A stretch of 64,000 bases of DNA from NCBI RefSeq assembly GCF_002979655.1, contig NZ_PCPG01000002.1:1-64000 (forward strand), written 5' to 3'. Below the pieces are notes generated by a model that worked only from the letters and a program-made list of their open reading frames with translations, was not told where the DNA came from and searched no databases. Position 1 is the first letter of the stretch, and every line of letters starts with the position of its first letter. Source of the DNA: Microbacterium sp. MYb45 (GTDB lineage: Bacteria; Actinomycetota; Actinomycetes; Actinomycetales; Microbacteriaceae). The position numbers were made by a program, and so were the translations under genes. Below are positions 45,923-55,062 of this stretch, in pieces.

Positions 45923-46441
45923 TCAGCGGAACGACGCCGCGACCGAGTTGCGGTGATAGTCGAACACGATGCTCGTGCGAGTGGAGGCGACGCTGCTCTG
46001 GGCCGAGAGATGCTCGAGCACGAACTCGCGCATCTCGGACGAGTCGGCGACCGCGATGTGCAGCAGGAAGTCGTCGTCACCTCCGAGGAAGAAGACCTGG
46101 ATCACCTGCGGCAGCACGCGCACGCGGTCCGCGAACTCGACGATGCTCTCGCGCCGTCCGCTCGGGCGCAGCGTGACGCCGATGACGGCTTGGAGTCCGG
46201 CACCCAGCATCCGCTCGTCCACACTCGCGTGGAACCCCGTGATCACGCCGCGGTCGACGAGCGCCCGCAGCCGGGTGTGGGCGGTCGAGGGCGCGACACC
46301 GAGGCGGCCGGCGAGCTCGGCGTTGGTCATGCGCCCGTCGGCCGTCATCAGCTGCACGATCCGCGCGTCGATCGCGTCGAGGGCGGGCGCCCGAACGGTG
46401 TTCGGCTCTGAGGCTCCTGAAGTCGTCTCCATATGAAGCAT
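45923..46441 (-). CDS. Lrp/AsnC-family regulator
   Basis: About 172 residues: an N-terminal HTH (DAIDARIVQLMTADGRMTNAELAGRLGVAPSTAHTRLRALVDRGVI, split over about 22-67) and a C-terminal RAM ligand-binding domain with VFFLGGDDDFLLHIAV. ATG 46441 and 46432 are both possible starts; neither has a good Shine-Dalgarno. It is divergent from alanine dehydrogenase, matching actinobacterial AldR-like regulators that induce ald with alanine. Confidence 0.85.
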   Translation of the reverse strand: MLHMETTSGASEPNTVRAPALDAIDARIVQLMTADGRMTNAELAGRLGVAPSTAHTRLRALVDRGVITGFHASVDERMLGAGLQAVIGVTLRPSGRRESIVEFADRVRVLPQVIQVFFLGGDDDFLLHIAVADSSEMREFVLEHLSAQSSVASTRTSIVFDYHRNSVAASFR

Positions 46442-46542
46442 TATTCAGGATATTGCGTCATGTCGAATCATCTTCACCGATTCTGTTGTTCCGTCGATGT
46501 TTCTGCGATCCTGGTGCCGCACCCATCAACCCAGGAGGATCA

Positions 46543-47637
46543 ATGAAGATCGGCGTCCCCACCGAGGTCAAGAACAACGAGAACCGCGTCTCCCTCACCC
46601 CCGCCGGCACAGATCGCCTGGTGCACGAGGGCCATCGCGTGATCGTACAGTCCGGCGCAGGCCTCGGCTCGCGCATCACGGACGATGACTACCGCGCCGC
46701 CGGCGCCGAGATCGTGGCGACCGCCGCCGAGGCCTGGGGCGACGCCGACCTCGTCATCAAGGTCAAGGAGCCGATCGCGCAGGAGTACGGGTTCCTGCGC
46801 GAGGACCTCACCCTCTTTACCTACCTGCACCTGGCCGCTGACCGCGCCCTGACCACAGCGCTCGTAGAGGCCGGGACCACCGCCGTGGCCTACGAGACCG
46901 TGCAGCTGCCCGACCGCAGCCTGCCGCTGCTCGTGCCGATGAGCGAGATCGCCGGGCGGCTCTCGGTCGTGATGGGCTCGCACTCGCTGCTGCGCTCGCA
47001 AGGAGGACGCGGGATGCTGCTGGGCGGTATCGCCGGCACTCCGCGCGCCAAGACCGTCGTGATCGGAGGCGGCGTCGCCGGAGAGCACGCCGCCGCGAAC
47101 GCGCTCGGTCTCGGATCGAAGGTGACCGTGGTCGACGTCTCGCTGCCGCGTCTGCGCGAACTCGAGCACCGTTACGGCGGAGCGCTGGAGACCCGCGCCT
47201 CAAGTCGGTACGACATCGCCGAAGAGCTCACGACGGCCGATCTCGTGATCGGCTCCGTGCTGATCCCGGGTGCCGCGGCCCCCAAGCTGGTGACCGACGA
47301 CATGGTCGCCGCGATGAAGCCCGGCTCCGTGCTCGTCGACATCGCGATCGACCAGGGCGGATGCTTCGAGGGCTCGCGTCCGACCACGCACGACGACCCC
47401 ACGTTCGCCGTCCACGACTCGATCTATTACTGCGTCGCGAACATGCCCGGCGCGGTTCCCGAGACCGCGACCCGTGCGCTGACGAACGCGACCCTCCCCT
47501 ACGTCTCGGCGATCGCCGGCAAGGGCTGGGAGCGGGCGGCCTCCGAAGACGCGGCGCTGGCCGCGGGTCTGAACGTGCAGGGCGGACGCATCACGCTCCC
47601 GGCCGTCGCCCAGGCGCACGGGCTCGCCGCCCGCTGA
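46543..47637 (+). CDS. ald: alanine dehydrogenase
   Basis: 364 residues. MKIGVPTEVKNNENRVSLTP, KVKEPI (catalytic Lys about 75), TYLHLAAD (His about 96), MSEIAGRLSV and the NAD loop VVIGGGVAGEHAAANALGLG identify it. It interconverts L-alanine and pyruvate plus ammonia with NADH. CCAGGAGGATCA gives a strong ribosome site before ATG 46543. It is likely induced through the divergent Lrp-type regulator. Confidence 0.95.
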   Translation: MKIGVPTEVKNNENRVSLTPAGTDRLVHEGHRVIVQSGAGLGSRITDDDYRAAGAEIVATAAEAWGDADLVIKVKEPIAQEYGFLREDLTLFTYLHLAADRALTTALVEAGTTAVAYETVQLPDRSLPLLVPMSEIAGRLSVVMGSHSLLRSQGGRGMLLGGIAGTPRAKTVVIGGGVAGEHAAANALGLGSKVTVVDVSLPRLRELEHRYGGALETRASSRYDIAEELTTADLVIGSVLIPGAAAPKLVTDDMVAAMKPGSVLVDIAIDQGGCFEGSRPTTHDDPTFAVHDSIYYCVANMPGAVPETATRALTNATLPYVSAIAGKGWERAASEDAALAAGLNVQGGRITLPAVAQAHGLAAR

Positions 47638-47718
47638 CCTTCCGAACCCGAAAGAACCTCAGATCTTGGCGATATCCCACACCGCTCCCACCGCATCGAG
47701 CCGAGTACGCTCGTAGTC

Positions 47719-48918
47719 GTGACCGAACGCGCTCCTCTCTCCCGCAAGCTGTCCGCCATCGCCGAGTCCGCGACCCTCAAGGTCGACGCCAAGGCCAAGG
47801 CCCTCAAGGCCGAAGGCAAGGACGTCATCTCGTACGCCGCCGGCGAGCCCGACTTCGCGACGCCGCAGTTCATCGTGGATACCGCAGCCGAGGCGCTGGC
47901 CGACCCGGCGAGCTACCGGTACACGCCCGCTCCGGGTCTTCCGGCACTGCGCGAGGCGATCGCCGCGAAGACGCTGCGTGACTCCGGTCTCGAGGTCGCC
48001 CCCAGCCAGGTCATCGTCACCAACGGCGGCAAGCAGTCCGTCTACCAGGCCTTCCAGGCCGTGGTGAACCCGGGTGACGAGGTGCTGCTGCCCGCGCCGT
48101 ACTGGACCACGTACCCCGAGGCCATCCGCCTCGCCGACGGCACTCCCGTCGAGGTGTTCGCCGGCGCCGACCAGGAGTACAAGGTCACGGTCGCGCAGCT
48201 CGAGGCCGCTCGGACCGCCCGCACCACCGCGCTCGTGTTTGTGTCGCCCTCGAACCCGACCGGATCGGTCTACACGGCCGAGGAGACCCGCGCCATCGGC
48301 GAGTGGGCACTCGAGCACGGCATCTGGATCATCAGCGACGAGATCTACCAGAACCTCACCTACGAGGGCGTCAAGGCCACCTCGATCGTCGAGGCCGTGC
48401 CGGAGGTCGCCGGTCAGACGATCCTCGTCAACGGCGTCGCGAAGACCTACGCCATGACCGGCTGGCGCGTGGGCTGGATGGTGGGACCGGCCGACGCCAT
48501 CAAGGTCGCCGGCAACCTGCAGTCGCACCTCACCAGCAACGTGAACAACGTCGCCCAGAAGGCTGCCATCGCCGCCCTCAACGGACCGCAGGACGAGGCC
48601 GAACAGTTCCGCCAGGCATTCGACCGCCGTCGCCAGCTCATCGTGTCGGAGCTGTCGAAGATCGACGGCCTCGTGGTTCCGAACCCGCTCGGCGCGTTCT
48701 ACGTGTACCCCGACGTGCAGGGTCTGCTCGGTCGCACCTGGGGCGGCGTGACGCCGACCACCTCGCTCGAGCTCGCCGACCTCATCCTCGACCAGGCCGA
48801 GGTCGCGGTCGTTCCCGGCGAGGCCTTCGGCCCCTCGGGCTACATCCGCATGTCGTACGCCCTCGGCGACGACCAGCTGCTCGAGGGCGTGCAGCGCCTG
48901 CAGCGCCTGTTCGCCTGA
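47719..48918 (+). CDS. aspC: aspartate-type aminotransferase (class Ib)
   Basis: 399 residues starting at GTG 47719. Class I PLP aminotransferase features are [62 protein letters not shown] and the PLP lysine in [14 protein letters not shown]. Probably aspartate:2-oxoglutarate transaminase; other acidic or aromatic substrates are possible. It is convergent with a VOC gene and they share a terminator. Confidence 0.9.
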   Translation: MTERAPLSRKLSAIAESATLKVDAKAKALKAEGKDVISYAAGEPDFATPQFIVDTAAEALADPASYRYTPAPGLPALREAIAAKTLRDSGLEVAPSQVIVTNGGKQSVYQAFQAVVNPGDEVLLPAPYWTTYPEAIRLADGTPVEVFAGADQEYKVTVAQLEAARTARTTALVFVSPSNPTGSVYTAEETRAIGEWALEHGIWIISDEIYQNLTYEGVKATSIVEAVPEVAGQTILVNGVAKTYAMTGWRVGWMVGPADAIKVAGNLQSHLTSNVNNVAQKAAIAALNGPQDEAEQFRQAFDRRRQLIVSELSKIDGLVVPNPLGAFYVYPDVQGLLGRTWGGVTPTTSLELADLILDQAEVAVVPGEAFGPSGYIRMSYALGDDQLLEGVQRLQRLFA

Positions 48919-48930
48919 CCCCGCTCGTAC

Positions 48931-48970
48931 CGAAGGCCCCCTCCTGTCGACAGACGGGAGGGGGCCTTCG
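48931..48970. terminator. bidirectional terminator between aspC and the VOC gene
   Basis: CGAAGGCCCCCTCC (48931-48944) and GGAGGGGGCCTTCG (48957-48970) are perfect 14-base arms; the loop contains the small palindrome CTGTCGACAG. It sits 12 bases from one stop and 15 from the other. Confidence 0.88.
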
Positions 48971-48985
48971 GGTTTCGCGGCGTGA

Positions 48986-49387
48986 TCAGTCCTCGGGCTG
49001 GAAGCCGATCAGCCAGCGGATGCCGTAGCGGTCGACGAGCGTGCCGTCGAAGTCTCCCCACGGGCGCTTCTGCAGGGCGTCGATCACTCGGCCGTCGGCC
49101 GCGAGCTTGTCGTACCAGCCGGTGAGGGTCAGCGCATCCGCCGTGCCGAGGAGTGAGAGGAACATGCCGCTCATCTGCACGGCGTCGTCGTCGGCTCCGG
49201 CATCGGCGCCGGCGAGCTCGACCGGCCCGCTCAGCTGGCCGTGCGCGACGGCATCGCCGGGTCCGTCACGCCGGCCCGCCGTGGCGTAGTCGAGCAGCTG
49301 CAGTTCACCGCCGAACACCGAGCGGTAGTGACGCAGCGCCTCTGCGGCGTTGCCGGGGAACAGCAGGTACGGGATCAGTCCGCTCAT
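48986..49387 (-). CDS. VOC-family protein, PhnB/UbiG-like
   Basis: 133 residues with the start of a PhnB/3-demethylubiquinone-like VOC domain (LIPYLLFPGNAAEALRHYRSVFGGELQLLDYAT) and an end motif KRPWGDFDGTLVDRYGIRWLIGF. The metal ligands of true glyoxalases are not all present. Function is unknown; many such proteins bind small hydrophobic molecules. Confidence 0.8.
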   Translation of the reverse strand: MSGLIPYLLFPGNAAEALRHYRSVFGGELQLLDYATAGRRDGPGDAVAHGQLSGPVELAGADAGADDDAVQMSGMFLSLLGTADALTLTGWYDKLAADGRVIDALQKRPWGDFDGTLVDRYGIRWLIGFQPED

Positions 49388-49433
49388 GCCGCGAGTGTAG
49401 CCGCGACCGACGACGCCCCACAGGACGATCGCC

Positions 49434-50567
49434 CTACAGGTCGACGCCGACCAGCACCGGCTCCGGCTGCAGCACGAGACCGAACTCGGCGTGGACCCGG
49501 CTCTGGATGAACCGCGCGAGCTCGGCGACCTCGCCCGCGGTCGCGCCGCCGCGGTTCGTGAGCGCAAGCGCATGCTTGGTCGAGACCGAAGCGCGCGAGC
49601 GCGGAAGCTTGAACCCCTTGCGGATGCCCGCCTGCTCGATCAGCCAGGCTGCGCTGACCTTCACGTCGGAGACGGTCGTCGGCTTCGACAGCGGCACCTG
49701 CCCGTCGTAGGAAGCGAGCGGGATCACGGTCACGGCATCCAGATCGGGCGCCACCGGCCAGCGCGGGCACTCCGGCGGCAGTGCGCCTGCCACCGCGGCC
49801 GTCACGATCGCGTTCTGGAAGAACGAGCCGACGCCGTGGGTGTCGGGGTCGGCGTCGTCGAGCAGCATGCCCTTCGACGCGCGGGTCGAGAGGATGCGCT
49901 CGCGCACCCAGCTCAGCGGAACCGGTGTCTCATCGGTCAGCCCGAGCGCCCGACGCAGCTGCTCGCCGCGCACCACGCGCTCACCGGCGATCGCCAGGTC
50001 GACGGTGACGGAGAGGATCACGGCACGTCGCAGCGGCACGCTGCCGTGGTGGTGCTTGAGGACGGAGGTGCGGAAACCCAATCCGAGCTCGGCCGCGGGA
50101 ACGGTCGAGACCACGCCAGTCGACTCGTCGATCAACTCGACCTCGACCAGCGTCTCCTGGATCTCCTGTCCGTATGCGCCGATGTTCTGCACGGGGGACG
50201 CGCCGACCGTGCCGGGGATCCCACTCATGGCCTCGAGGCCGGCGTAGCCGTGCGCGACCGCATAGGCGACCAGGTCGTCCCAGGAGTGCCCGGCCTGCGC
50301 GCGCAGACGGATGCGACCCGGGTGCGGCGACGGAATCTCTTCGATCCCCTCGGTGCGCACGCGGATGACGGTGCCTTCGAAGGGCTCGTCGCCGACGAAG
50401 AGGTTGGAACCGCCACCGAGGACGAACCACTCGTCACCGCGGGCCCAGGTGTCGCGCAGTGCCTCGATCAGACCGGCGGTCGTCGTCGCCTCCTGCATCC
50501 GCTCGGGTGCGGCGCCCGTGCGCAGCGTGGTCAGCTCGGCCAGGCGGACCGGCTCGATCTCCCGCAT
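49434..50567 (-). CDS. murB: UDP-N-acetylmuramate dehydrogenase
   Basis: 377 residues from ATG 50567. FAD-binding segments are TLRTGAAPERM, WFVLGGGSNLFVGDEPF and AMSGIPGTVGASPVQNIGAYGQEI; the catalytic serine is in HGVGSFFQNAI. It reduces UDP-GlcNAc-enolpyruvate to UDP-MurNAc in peptidoglycan synthesis. The 13-base gap behind the MaoC gene indicates one operon, an arrangement seen in related actinobacteria. Confidence 0.95.
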   Translation of the reverse strand: MREIEPVRLAELTTLRTGAAPERMQEATTTAGLIEALRDTWARGDEWFVLGGGSNLFVGDEPFEGTVIRVRTEGIEEIPSPHPGRIRLRAQAGHSWDDLVAYAVAHGYAGLEAMSGIPGTVGASPVQNIGAYGQEIQETLVEVELIDESTGVVSTVPAAELGLGFRTSVLKHHHGSVPLRRAVILSVTVDLAIAGERVVRGEQLRRALGLTDETPVPLSWVRERILSTRASKGMLLDDADPDTHGVGSFFQNAIVTAAVAGALPPECPRWPVAPDLDAVTVIPLASYDGQVPLSKPTTVSDVKVSAAWLIEQAGIRKGFKLPRSRASVSTKHALALTNRGGATAGEVAELARFIQSRVHAEFGLVLQPEPVLVGVDL

Positions 50568-50580
50568 CAGAGCGCCCGCA

Positions 50581-50979
50581 TCAGACGGCGACGCGCAGCT
50601 GCGCCTTGACGAGCACCGTGGTCTCGCCGAACGTGACCTTGAGGTCGATGCGCGCGACCTCTTCATCGACCGCGCCGACCGTGGCGACGACGGTGATGTC
50701 GGCACCATCGACCGGGTCGACGACGACCGGCTTGGTGAAGCGCACCCCGTAGTCGAGGATCTTCGCGGCCGGGTCGAGGGCGGCGACGACCACCGACGAG
50801 GCGATGCCCATCGTCAGCATGCCGTGCGCGAGCACGCCGGGAAGCCCGACGGATGCGGCGACATCGTCACGGTAGTGGATGGGGTTGAAGTCTCCGGACG
50901 CTCCCGCGTAGCGCACGAGCGACTCGCGGGTGAGATGCACGGTGCGCTCGGCGACCACGTCTCCGACGGTGTAGCCCAT
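50581..50979 (-). CDS. MaoC-like (3R)-hydroxyacyl dehydratase subunit, HadB-like
   Basis: 132 residues, a single hot-dog domain. Hydratase-2 motif: SGDFNPIHYRDDVAASVGLPGVLAHGMLTMG (split over about 28-58), with Asp30 and His35 catalytic. It pairs with the next gene, which lacks these residues, as HadA/HadB do in mycobacteria. It would dehydrate 3-hydroxyacyl-ACP or CoA. The start overlaps the upstream stop as TGATG. Confidence 0.88.
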   Translation of the reverse strand: MGYTVGDVVAERTVHLTRESLVRYAGASGDFNPIHYRDDVAASVGLPGVLAHGMLTMGIASSVVVAALDPAAKILDYGVRFTKPVVVDPVDGADITVVATVGAVDEEVARIDLKVTFGETTVLVKAQLRVAV

Positions 50980-51446
50980 CAGGCGGCCTTCCCTTCGTCC
51001 GTGCTCTCGGCGCCCACCAGCAGCACACTCGTCGCCGTGACGACATGGTCGCCCGCGGCGTCGGTGATCGCGGCCTCGCTGGTGATCATGGCGTTGCCGC
51101 CCATCATCCGGATGCCGGTGACGCGCAGCTGCGCGGTGAGCTCATCGCCCGCCACGATCGGTCGCGTGTAGGTGAAGCGCTGCTCGGCGTGGATCGTGCG
51201 GGCGAGCACGATGCCGGAGTCCTCCTGCGCCAGCAGCTGCTGGAGCGTGAGGTCCTGGATGACCATCGCGAAGGTCGGCGGCGCCACGACGTCGGAGAAG
51301 CCGGCCGCGCGGGCCGCTTCGACGTCGGTGTGCTGCGGAGCATCGGCGAAGACGGCGCGCGCGAACTCGCGCACCTTCTCGCGGCCGACGAGGTAGGGGG
51401 CCGTCGGCGGGAACTCCCGGCCGACCAGTTCTTGGTTCACTGCCAC
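50979..51446 (-). CDS. MaoC-like dehydratase partner subunit, HadA/HadC-like
   Basis: 155 residues starting with GTG 51446. It opens with ELVGREFPPTAPYLVGREKVREFARAVFAD, as in HadA/HadC subunits, then VVAPPTFAMVIQDL and the hot-dog strand RFTYTRPIVAGDELTAQLRV. It lacks the D-x-N-P-I-H catalytic motif, so it is the substrate-binding half of the heterodimer with the next gene. Confidence 0.87.
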   Translation of the reverse strand: MAVNQELVGREFPPTAPYLVGREKVREFARAVFADAPQHTDVEAARAAGFSDVVAPPTFAMVIQDLTLQQLLAQEDSGIVLARTIHAEQRFTYTRPIVAGDELTAQLRVTGIRMMGGNAMITSEAAITDAAGDHVVTATSVLLVGAESTDEGKAA

Positions 51447-51504
51447 CCCTCGATCCTACCGAGGCCCGGCCGACGTTCAGCCGACATGGCAGGCGCAGGA
51501 GCGC

Positions 51505-52707
51505 TCAGGCCGCCCGCGCCGACATGGCCGATCCGAGCAGGACCATCCTCATGCTGCGCTCCGCGGCGTCGCGCAGCAGGGCCTCGCCGTGCTCGACGGC
51601 CTGTTCGAGAGGCATCGGCACGGTGATGATCGAGGCGATCGCGTCGATGCCGATGTCGTGCACGGTCGGGGCGCCGACCCCGAGAGACCCGGCGATGCCG
51701 AGCACCGGGACGCCGGCGACCCGGGCCCGCATCGCGATCTCGGCCGGCACCTTGCCCCGCGGGGTCTGGAAGTCGATGGCACCTTCGGCGGTGATGACGA
51801 GGTCGGCCACCGCCATCAGCTCGTCGAGCGGTTCCGGCAGCAGACCGCTGTCGAGCAGCACCTCGAAGCGCGGGGCGAGACGCGCACCGAGCACCGCGGC
51901 CAGCCCAGCCCCGAGTCCGCCGGATGCTCCCGTGCCGCCGCCGGTGCGCACGTCCATCGCCGCGCCGAACGGGCTCTGTTCCTCGAGCAGACCAGCCCAG
52001 ACGTCCAGGGCGGTCGCGAGCTCGTCCACCTGCTCCGGCGTCGCTCCCTTCTGCGGGCCGAACACCCGTGCCACACCGCGCGGCCCGCACAGCACGTTGT
52101 GGATGTTGCACGCGAGCACGATCTCGATCTCTCCGATGCGAGGGTGCAACCCTGCGAGATCGAGGCCCGCCGCATCTCGAAGGTGTCGACCGCCCGCGGC
52201 GAGGGGCACGCCGTCGCGATCGAGAATGCGTACGCCGAGCGCTTCGAGCGCCCCGGCACCGCCGTCGCTCGTACCGGAGTCGCCGCAGCCGACCACGATC
52301 CGCTCGACCCCGGCGTCCAGAGCCGCCGCGATCAGCTCGCCGACTCCGCGAGTGGTGGTCTCGCCGGGGTCGCGGCGGTCACGCGGCACGAGTCGCAGTC
52401 CGGCGGCGGATGCCATCTCGACGACGGCCGTGCCCGCCGCGCGTCCTCCGAGCCGTGCCCAGTGCGCATCGACCGGGTCGCCGACGGGACCGGTGACCCG
52501 TGCCGCGATGAGCTCCCCTCCGGTGGCGGCGGCGAGCGCGGCGGCGGTACCCTCCCCGCCATCCGGCACCGGGTACTCGTCGACCTGCACGCCGGGGATG
52601 ACCCGACGCACGCCGGCGGCGATCGCCTGGGCGACGGCCTCGGCGCTCAGGCTCTCCTTGAATCCGCTCGGTGCGACCAGGATGCGCTGCGGGGTGTGGA
52701 TCGACAT
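51505..52707 (-). CDS. glxK: glycerate kinase
   Basis: 400 residues of the glycerate kinase type 1 (GlxK/GarK) family: ILVAPSGFKESLSAEAVAQAIAAG, DGGEGTAAALAAATGGEL, CGDSGTSDGGAGALEALG, PQKGATPEQV and ITAEGAIDFQTPRGKVP. It phosphorylates D-glycerate to 2-phosphoglycerate. GGAGGAACC precedes the ATG at 52707. The adjacent SLC13 gene is a transporter of small acids, but it lies on a separate transcript with a two-component system. Confidence 0.92.
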   Translation of the reverse strand: MSIHTPQRILVAPSGFKESLSAEAVAQAIAAGVRRVIPGVQVDEYPVPDGGEGTAAALAAATGGELIAARVTGPVGDPVDAHWARLGGRAAGTAVVEMASAAGLRLVPRDRRDPGETTTRGVGELIAAALDAGVERIVVGCGDSGTSDGGAGALEALGVRILDRDGVPLAAGGRHLRDAAGLDLAGLHPRIGEIEIVLACNIHNVLCGPRGVARVFGPQKGATPEQVDELATALDVWAGLLEEQSPFGAAMDVRTGGGTGASGGLGAGLAAVLGARLAPRFEVLLDSGLLPEPLDELMAVADLVITAEGAIDFQTPRGKVPAEIAMRARVAGVPVLGIAGSLGVGAPTVHDIGIDAIASIITVPMPLEQAVEHGEALLRDAAERSMRMVLLGSAMSARAA

Positions 52708-52824
52708 GGTTCCTCCTTCTGCGCCCGAACGGGCGACGAATGCCCGGTGTGCGGGCACGACGAGCACCGGTGCACCGGCGGCGCACACGGAGTGAAGCGG
52801 GTGTGACGGGGCGGATGCCGCGGA

Positions 52825-54405
52825 TCAGAGCAGCAGCGGCAGCCCCATCAGCGGCCAGATCCACAGCGCGAAGACCGCGACGAGCGCGAACATCGCGGGC
52901 GCCAGCAGCGCCGAGAGCCGACGGAGATCGGGTGGAGTGAAGCCGCCACTGACGATGTCGGGGTCGGCGAACATCGCGACCGGTTTTGCCGAGCTGGGAA
53001 GCGTGTGGCAGAAACCGGCCGCGGCGGTCGAGGCGAAGGCCGCAGCCATCGGGGAGACGCCGAGGGCAGGAGCGAGCGCGATCACGACGGGGATGATCGC
53101 GGCGGAGCGCGCCGACCGTGACGGGATCAGCAGGTGAGCCGCGGTCGAGATCGCGATGACCACGAGCACGAAGGCGACGGCCCCGGCAGCACCGAGTCCA
53201 CGCAGCGGGGCGAGCGCCGAGGAGCTCAGCCAGGCCGCGGCTCCCGTGGTGGTGAGCGCGGATGCCAGCGCCAGTGTCGCGGCGAGGAACAGCAGCAGCG
53301 ACCACGGCACCCGCTTGATCGCGGCGGGGAAGGTCAGGCACCCGATCCCCGGCGTCACGGCGGCGACGGCTCCGAGGAGCGCGACCAGGGCCGGCGACAG
53401 GTGGTGCAGCGGCTCGGTGGCCCAGAGCAGGATCACACCGCCCAGCAGCACGGCTGCCCGCCGCTCCAGGATGCTGAGGGGCCCGGTCACTGCGGTCGAT
53501 GCGGACCGGCCGATCTCTGCGGCATCCATGCGCAGGGGGGTTGCGCGGTCGGCACGGCGGGTGAAGCGCCAGAGGATGATCTCGCAGGCCAGGTGCGAGG
53601 AGAAGATCGCCAACGGCAGCCCGAGCCAGAGCCAGCTCAGGAAGGTGAACCCCGCCTCGCCTGCTGCCCGCAGGAGCTGGTCCGTGACGATGTGCGCTCC
53701 CGCGCCGAGCAGGGATCCGACGGCCGAGAGCAGCACCACGGTCGGCATCAGCAGGGCGAGGGCGCGGACCACCCGCTCGCGTCCGGGAAGCGCGACCGAG
53801 ACCGCGGTGTACACCGGTACGGCGAGCGCCGCACGCCCGGACGTCGCGGGCACGGCGAAGGCGGTGAGCGTGAGCGCGACCGTCGTGAGGTGGAAGAGGC
53901 TCCGAGGTCCCCGTGCGAACCGCAGCAGATGGGAGGCGCCGCGCAGGGCGAGGCCCGAGGACGACACAGCGGAGGCGATCACGAAGGCGCCGATAAGCAG
54001 CCAGATGGTCTCGTCGCCGAGCGAGGCGAAGAAGTCGCTCGCCGGCAGCACCCCGGTGACGATCAAGGCGATCGCCGCGAGGAAGGCGACGAGCGTGTCG
54101 TCGAGCCGCGTCGAGGTCCAGGCCCACACGGCGAGCAGGAAGACGGTGAGGGTCACCGCGATCGGCAAGGTCGGCGCGCTGTCTCCGGATGACCGCGTCA
54201 GCGCGGCCAGGACCATCCCGGCCCCGGCGACCAGCACGAGTCCGAGTGCGACCAGGCGGAGGATGCTCGCGCGTCCGAGTCGAGGGCGCTCGGATCGGCG
54301 TCCGACGGGCAGCCCCTGTCGCTCGGGCGGCATCGTCGCGAAGCGCGTGCGCTCGACCGTCGTCGTCTCGGCCGCCGGGCTCGTGGTGTCGGTGTGATCA
54401 CTCAT
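52825..54405 (-). CDS. SLC13/DASS-family anion symporter
   Basis: 526 residues with about 11-12 membrane helices and a 50-residue charged N-terminus. Typical family stretches are AFLAAIALIVTGVLPASDFFASLGDETIWLLIGAFVIASAV and SRSARSAAIIPVVIALAPALGV (the SNT-like motif is modified to SRSA). Substrates in the family are dicarboxylates, sulfate or tricarboxylates. It overlaps the response regulator gene by four bases, so the two-component system probably senses its substrate. Confidence 0.82.
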   Translation of the reverse strand: MSDHTDTTSPAAETTTVERTRFATMPPERQGLPVGRRSERPRLGRASILRLVALGLVLVAGAGMVLAALTRSSGDSAPTLPIAVTLTVFLLAVWAWTSTRLDDTLVAFLAAIALIVTGVLPASDFFASLGDETIWLLIGAFVIASAVSSSGLALRGASHLLRFARGPRSLFHLTTVALTLTAFAVPATSGRAALAVPVYTAVSVALPGRERVVRALALLMPTVVLLSAVGSLLGAGAHIVTDQLLRAAGEAGFTFLSWLWLGLPLAIFSSHLACEIILWRFTRRADRATPLRMDAAEIGRSASTAVTGPLSILERRAAVLLGGVILLWATEPLHHLSPALVALLGAVAAVTPGIGCLTFPAAIKRVPWSLLLFLAATLALASALTTTGAAAWLSSSALAPLRGLGAAGAVAFVLVVIAISTAAHLLIPSRSARSAAIIPVVIALAPALGVSPMAAAFASTAAAGFCHTLPSSAKPVAMFADPDIVSGGFTPPDLRRLSALLAPAMFALVAVFALWIWPLMGLPLLL

Positions 54406-55061
54406 CGGAATCGGTATCCCGCCCCGCGCACGGTCTCGATGCGGTCGACACCGATCTTGCCGCGCAGAGCGCGCACGTACACGTCGACCACGTTGGAGGC
54501 CGGATCGAAGTCCATCCCCCAGACATGCCCGATCAGCTGGTCGCGTGACAGCACCTGACCGGCGTTCTGCAGGAACACCTCGAGCAGGGCGAACTCCCGC
54601 GAGGTGAGCTCGCGCATGTCTCCGTCGACCGTGACCGTGCGGGCCCGCACATCGACGCGCACGTCATCATGGGTGAGAACGGGGCCCGCCGCACGACCCT
54701 CGCCGTCGCCGATCCGCAGCCGCACGCGCGCGATGAGCTCGGCGAACTGGAACGGCTTGGTGACATAGTCGTTCGCCCCACCCTCCAGGCCCCGCACGGT
54801 GTCGATGACCGAGTCGCGCGCGGTGAGGATGATCACGGGGGTCGAGACGCCCTCGCCGCGAAGGTTCGCCAGCACATCGAAGCCATCCATGCCGCCGAGC
54901 CCGATATCGAGCAGCACGAGGTCGAACATGCCGCTGCGAGCCATCAGCAGCGCGGTGTGCCCGTCGGCCGCCTCGGCGGTCTCGTAGCCAGCCGCCCGCA
55001 GGCCCCGGCGGACGAACGAGGTGATGTGCGGGTCGTCTTCGGCGATGAGGATGCTGCGCAT
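54402..55061 (-). CDS. OmpR-type response regulator
   Basis: 219 residues from ATG 55061. Receiver: Asp9-Asp10, phospho-acceptor Asp52 (VLLDIGLGGMDG), Thr80 and Lys102 (YVTKPF). C-terminal winged helix: ELTSREFALLEVFLQNAGQVLSRDQL and VDVYVRALRGKIG ... ETVRGAGYRF. It partners with the kinase two bases upstream and is coupled to the permease gene downstream. Confidence 0.95.
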   Translation of the reverse strand: MRSILIAEDDPHITSFVRRGLRAAGYETAEAADGHTALLMARSGMFDLVLLDIGLGGMDGFDVLANLRGEGVSTPVIILTARDSVIDTVRGLEGGANDYVTKPFQFAELIARVRLRIGDGEGRAAGPVLTHDDVRVDVRARTVTVDGDMRELTSREFALLEVFLQNAGQVLSRDQLIGHVWGMDFDPASNVVDVYVRALRGKIGVDRIETVRGAGYRFR

Positions 55062-55062
55062 C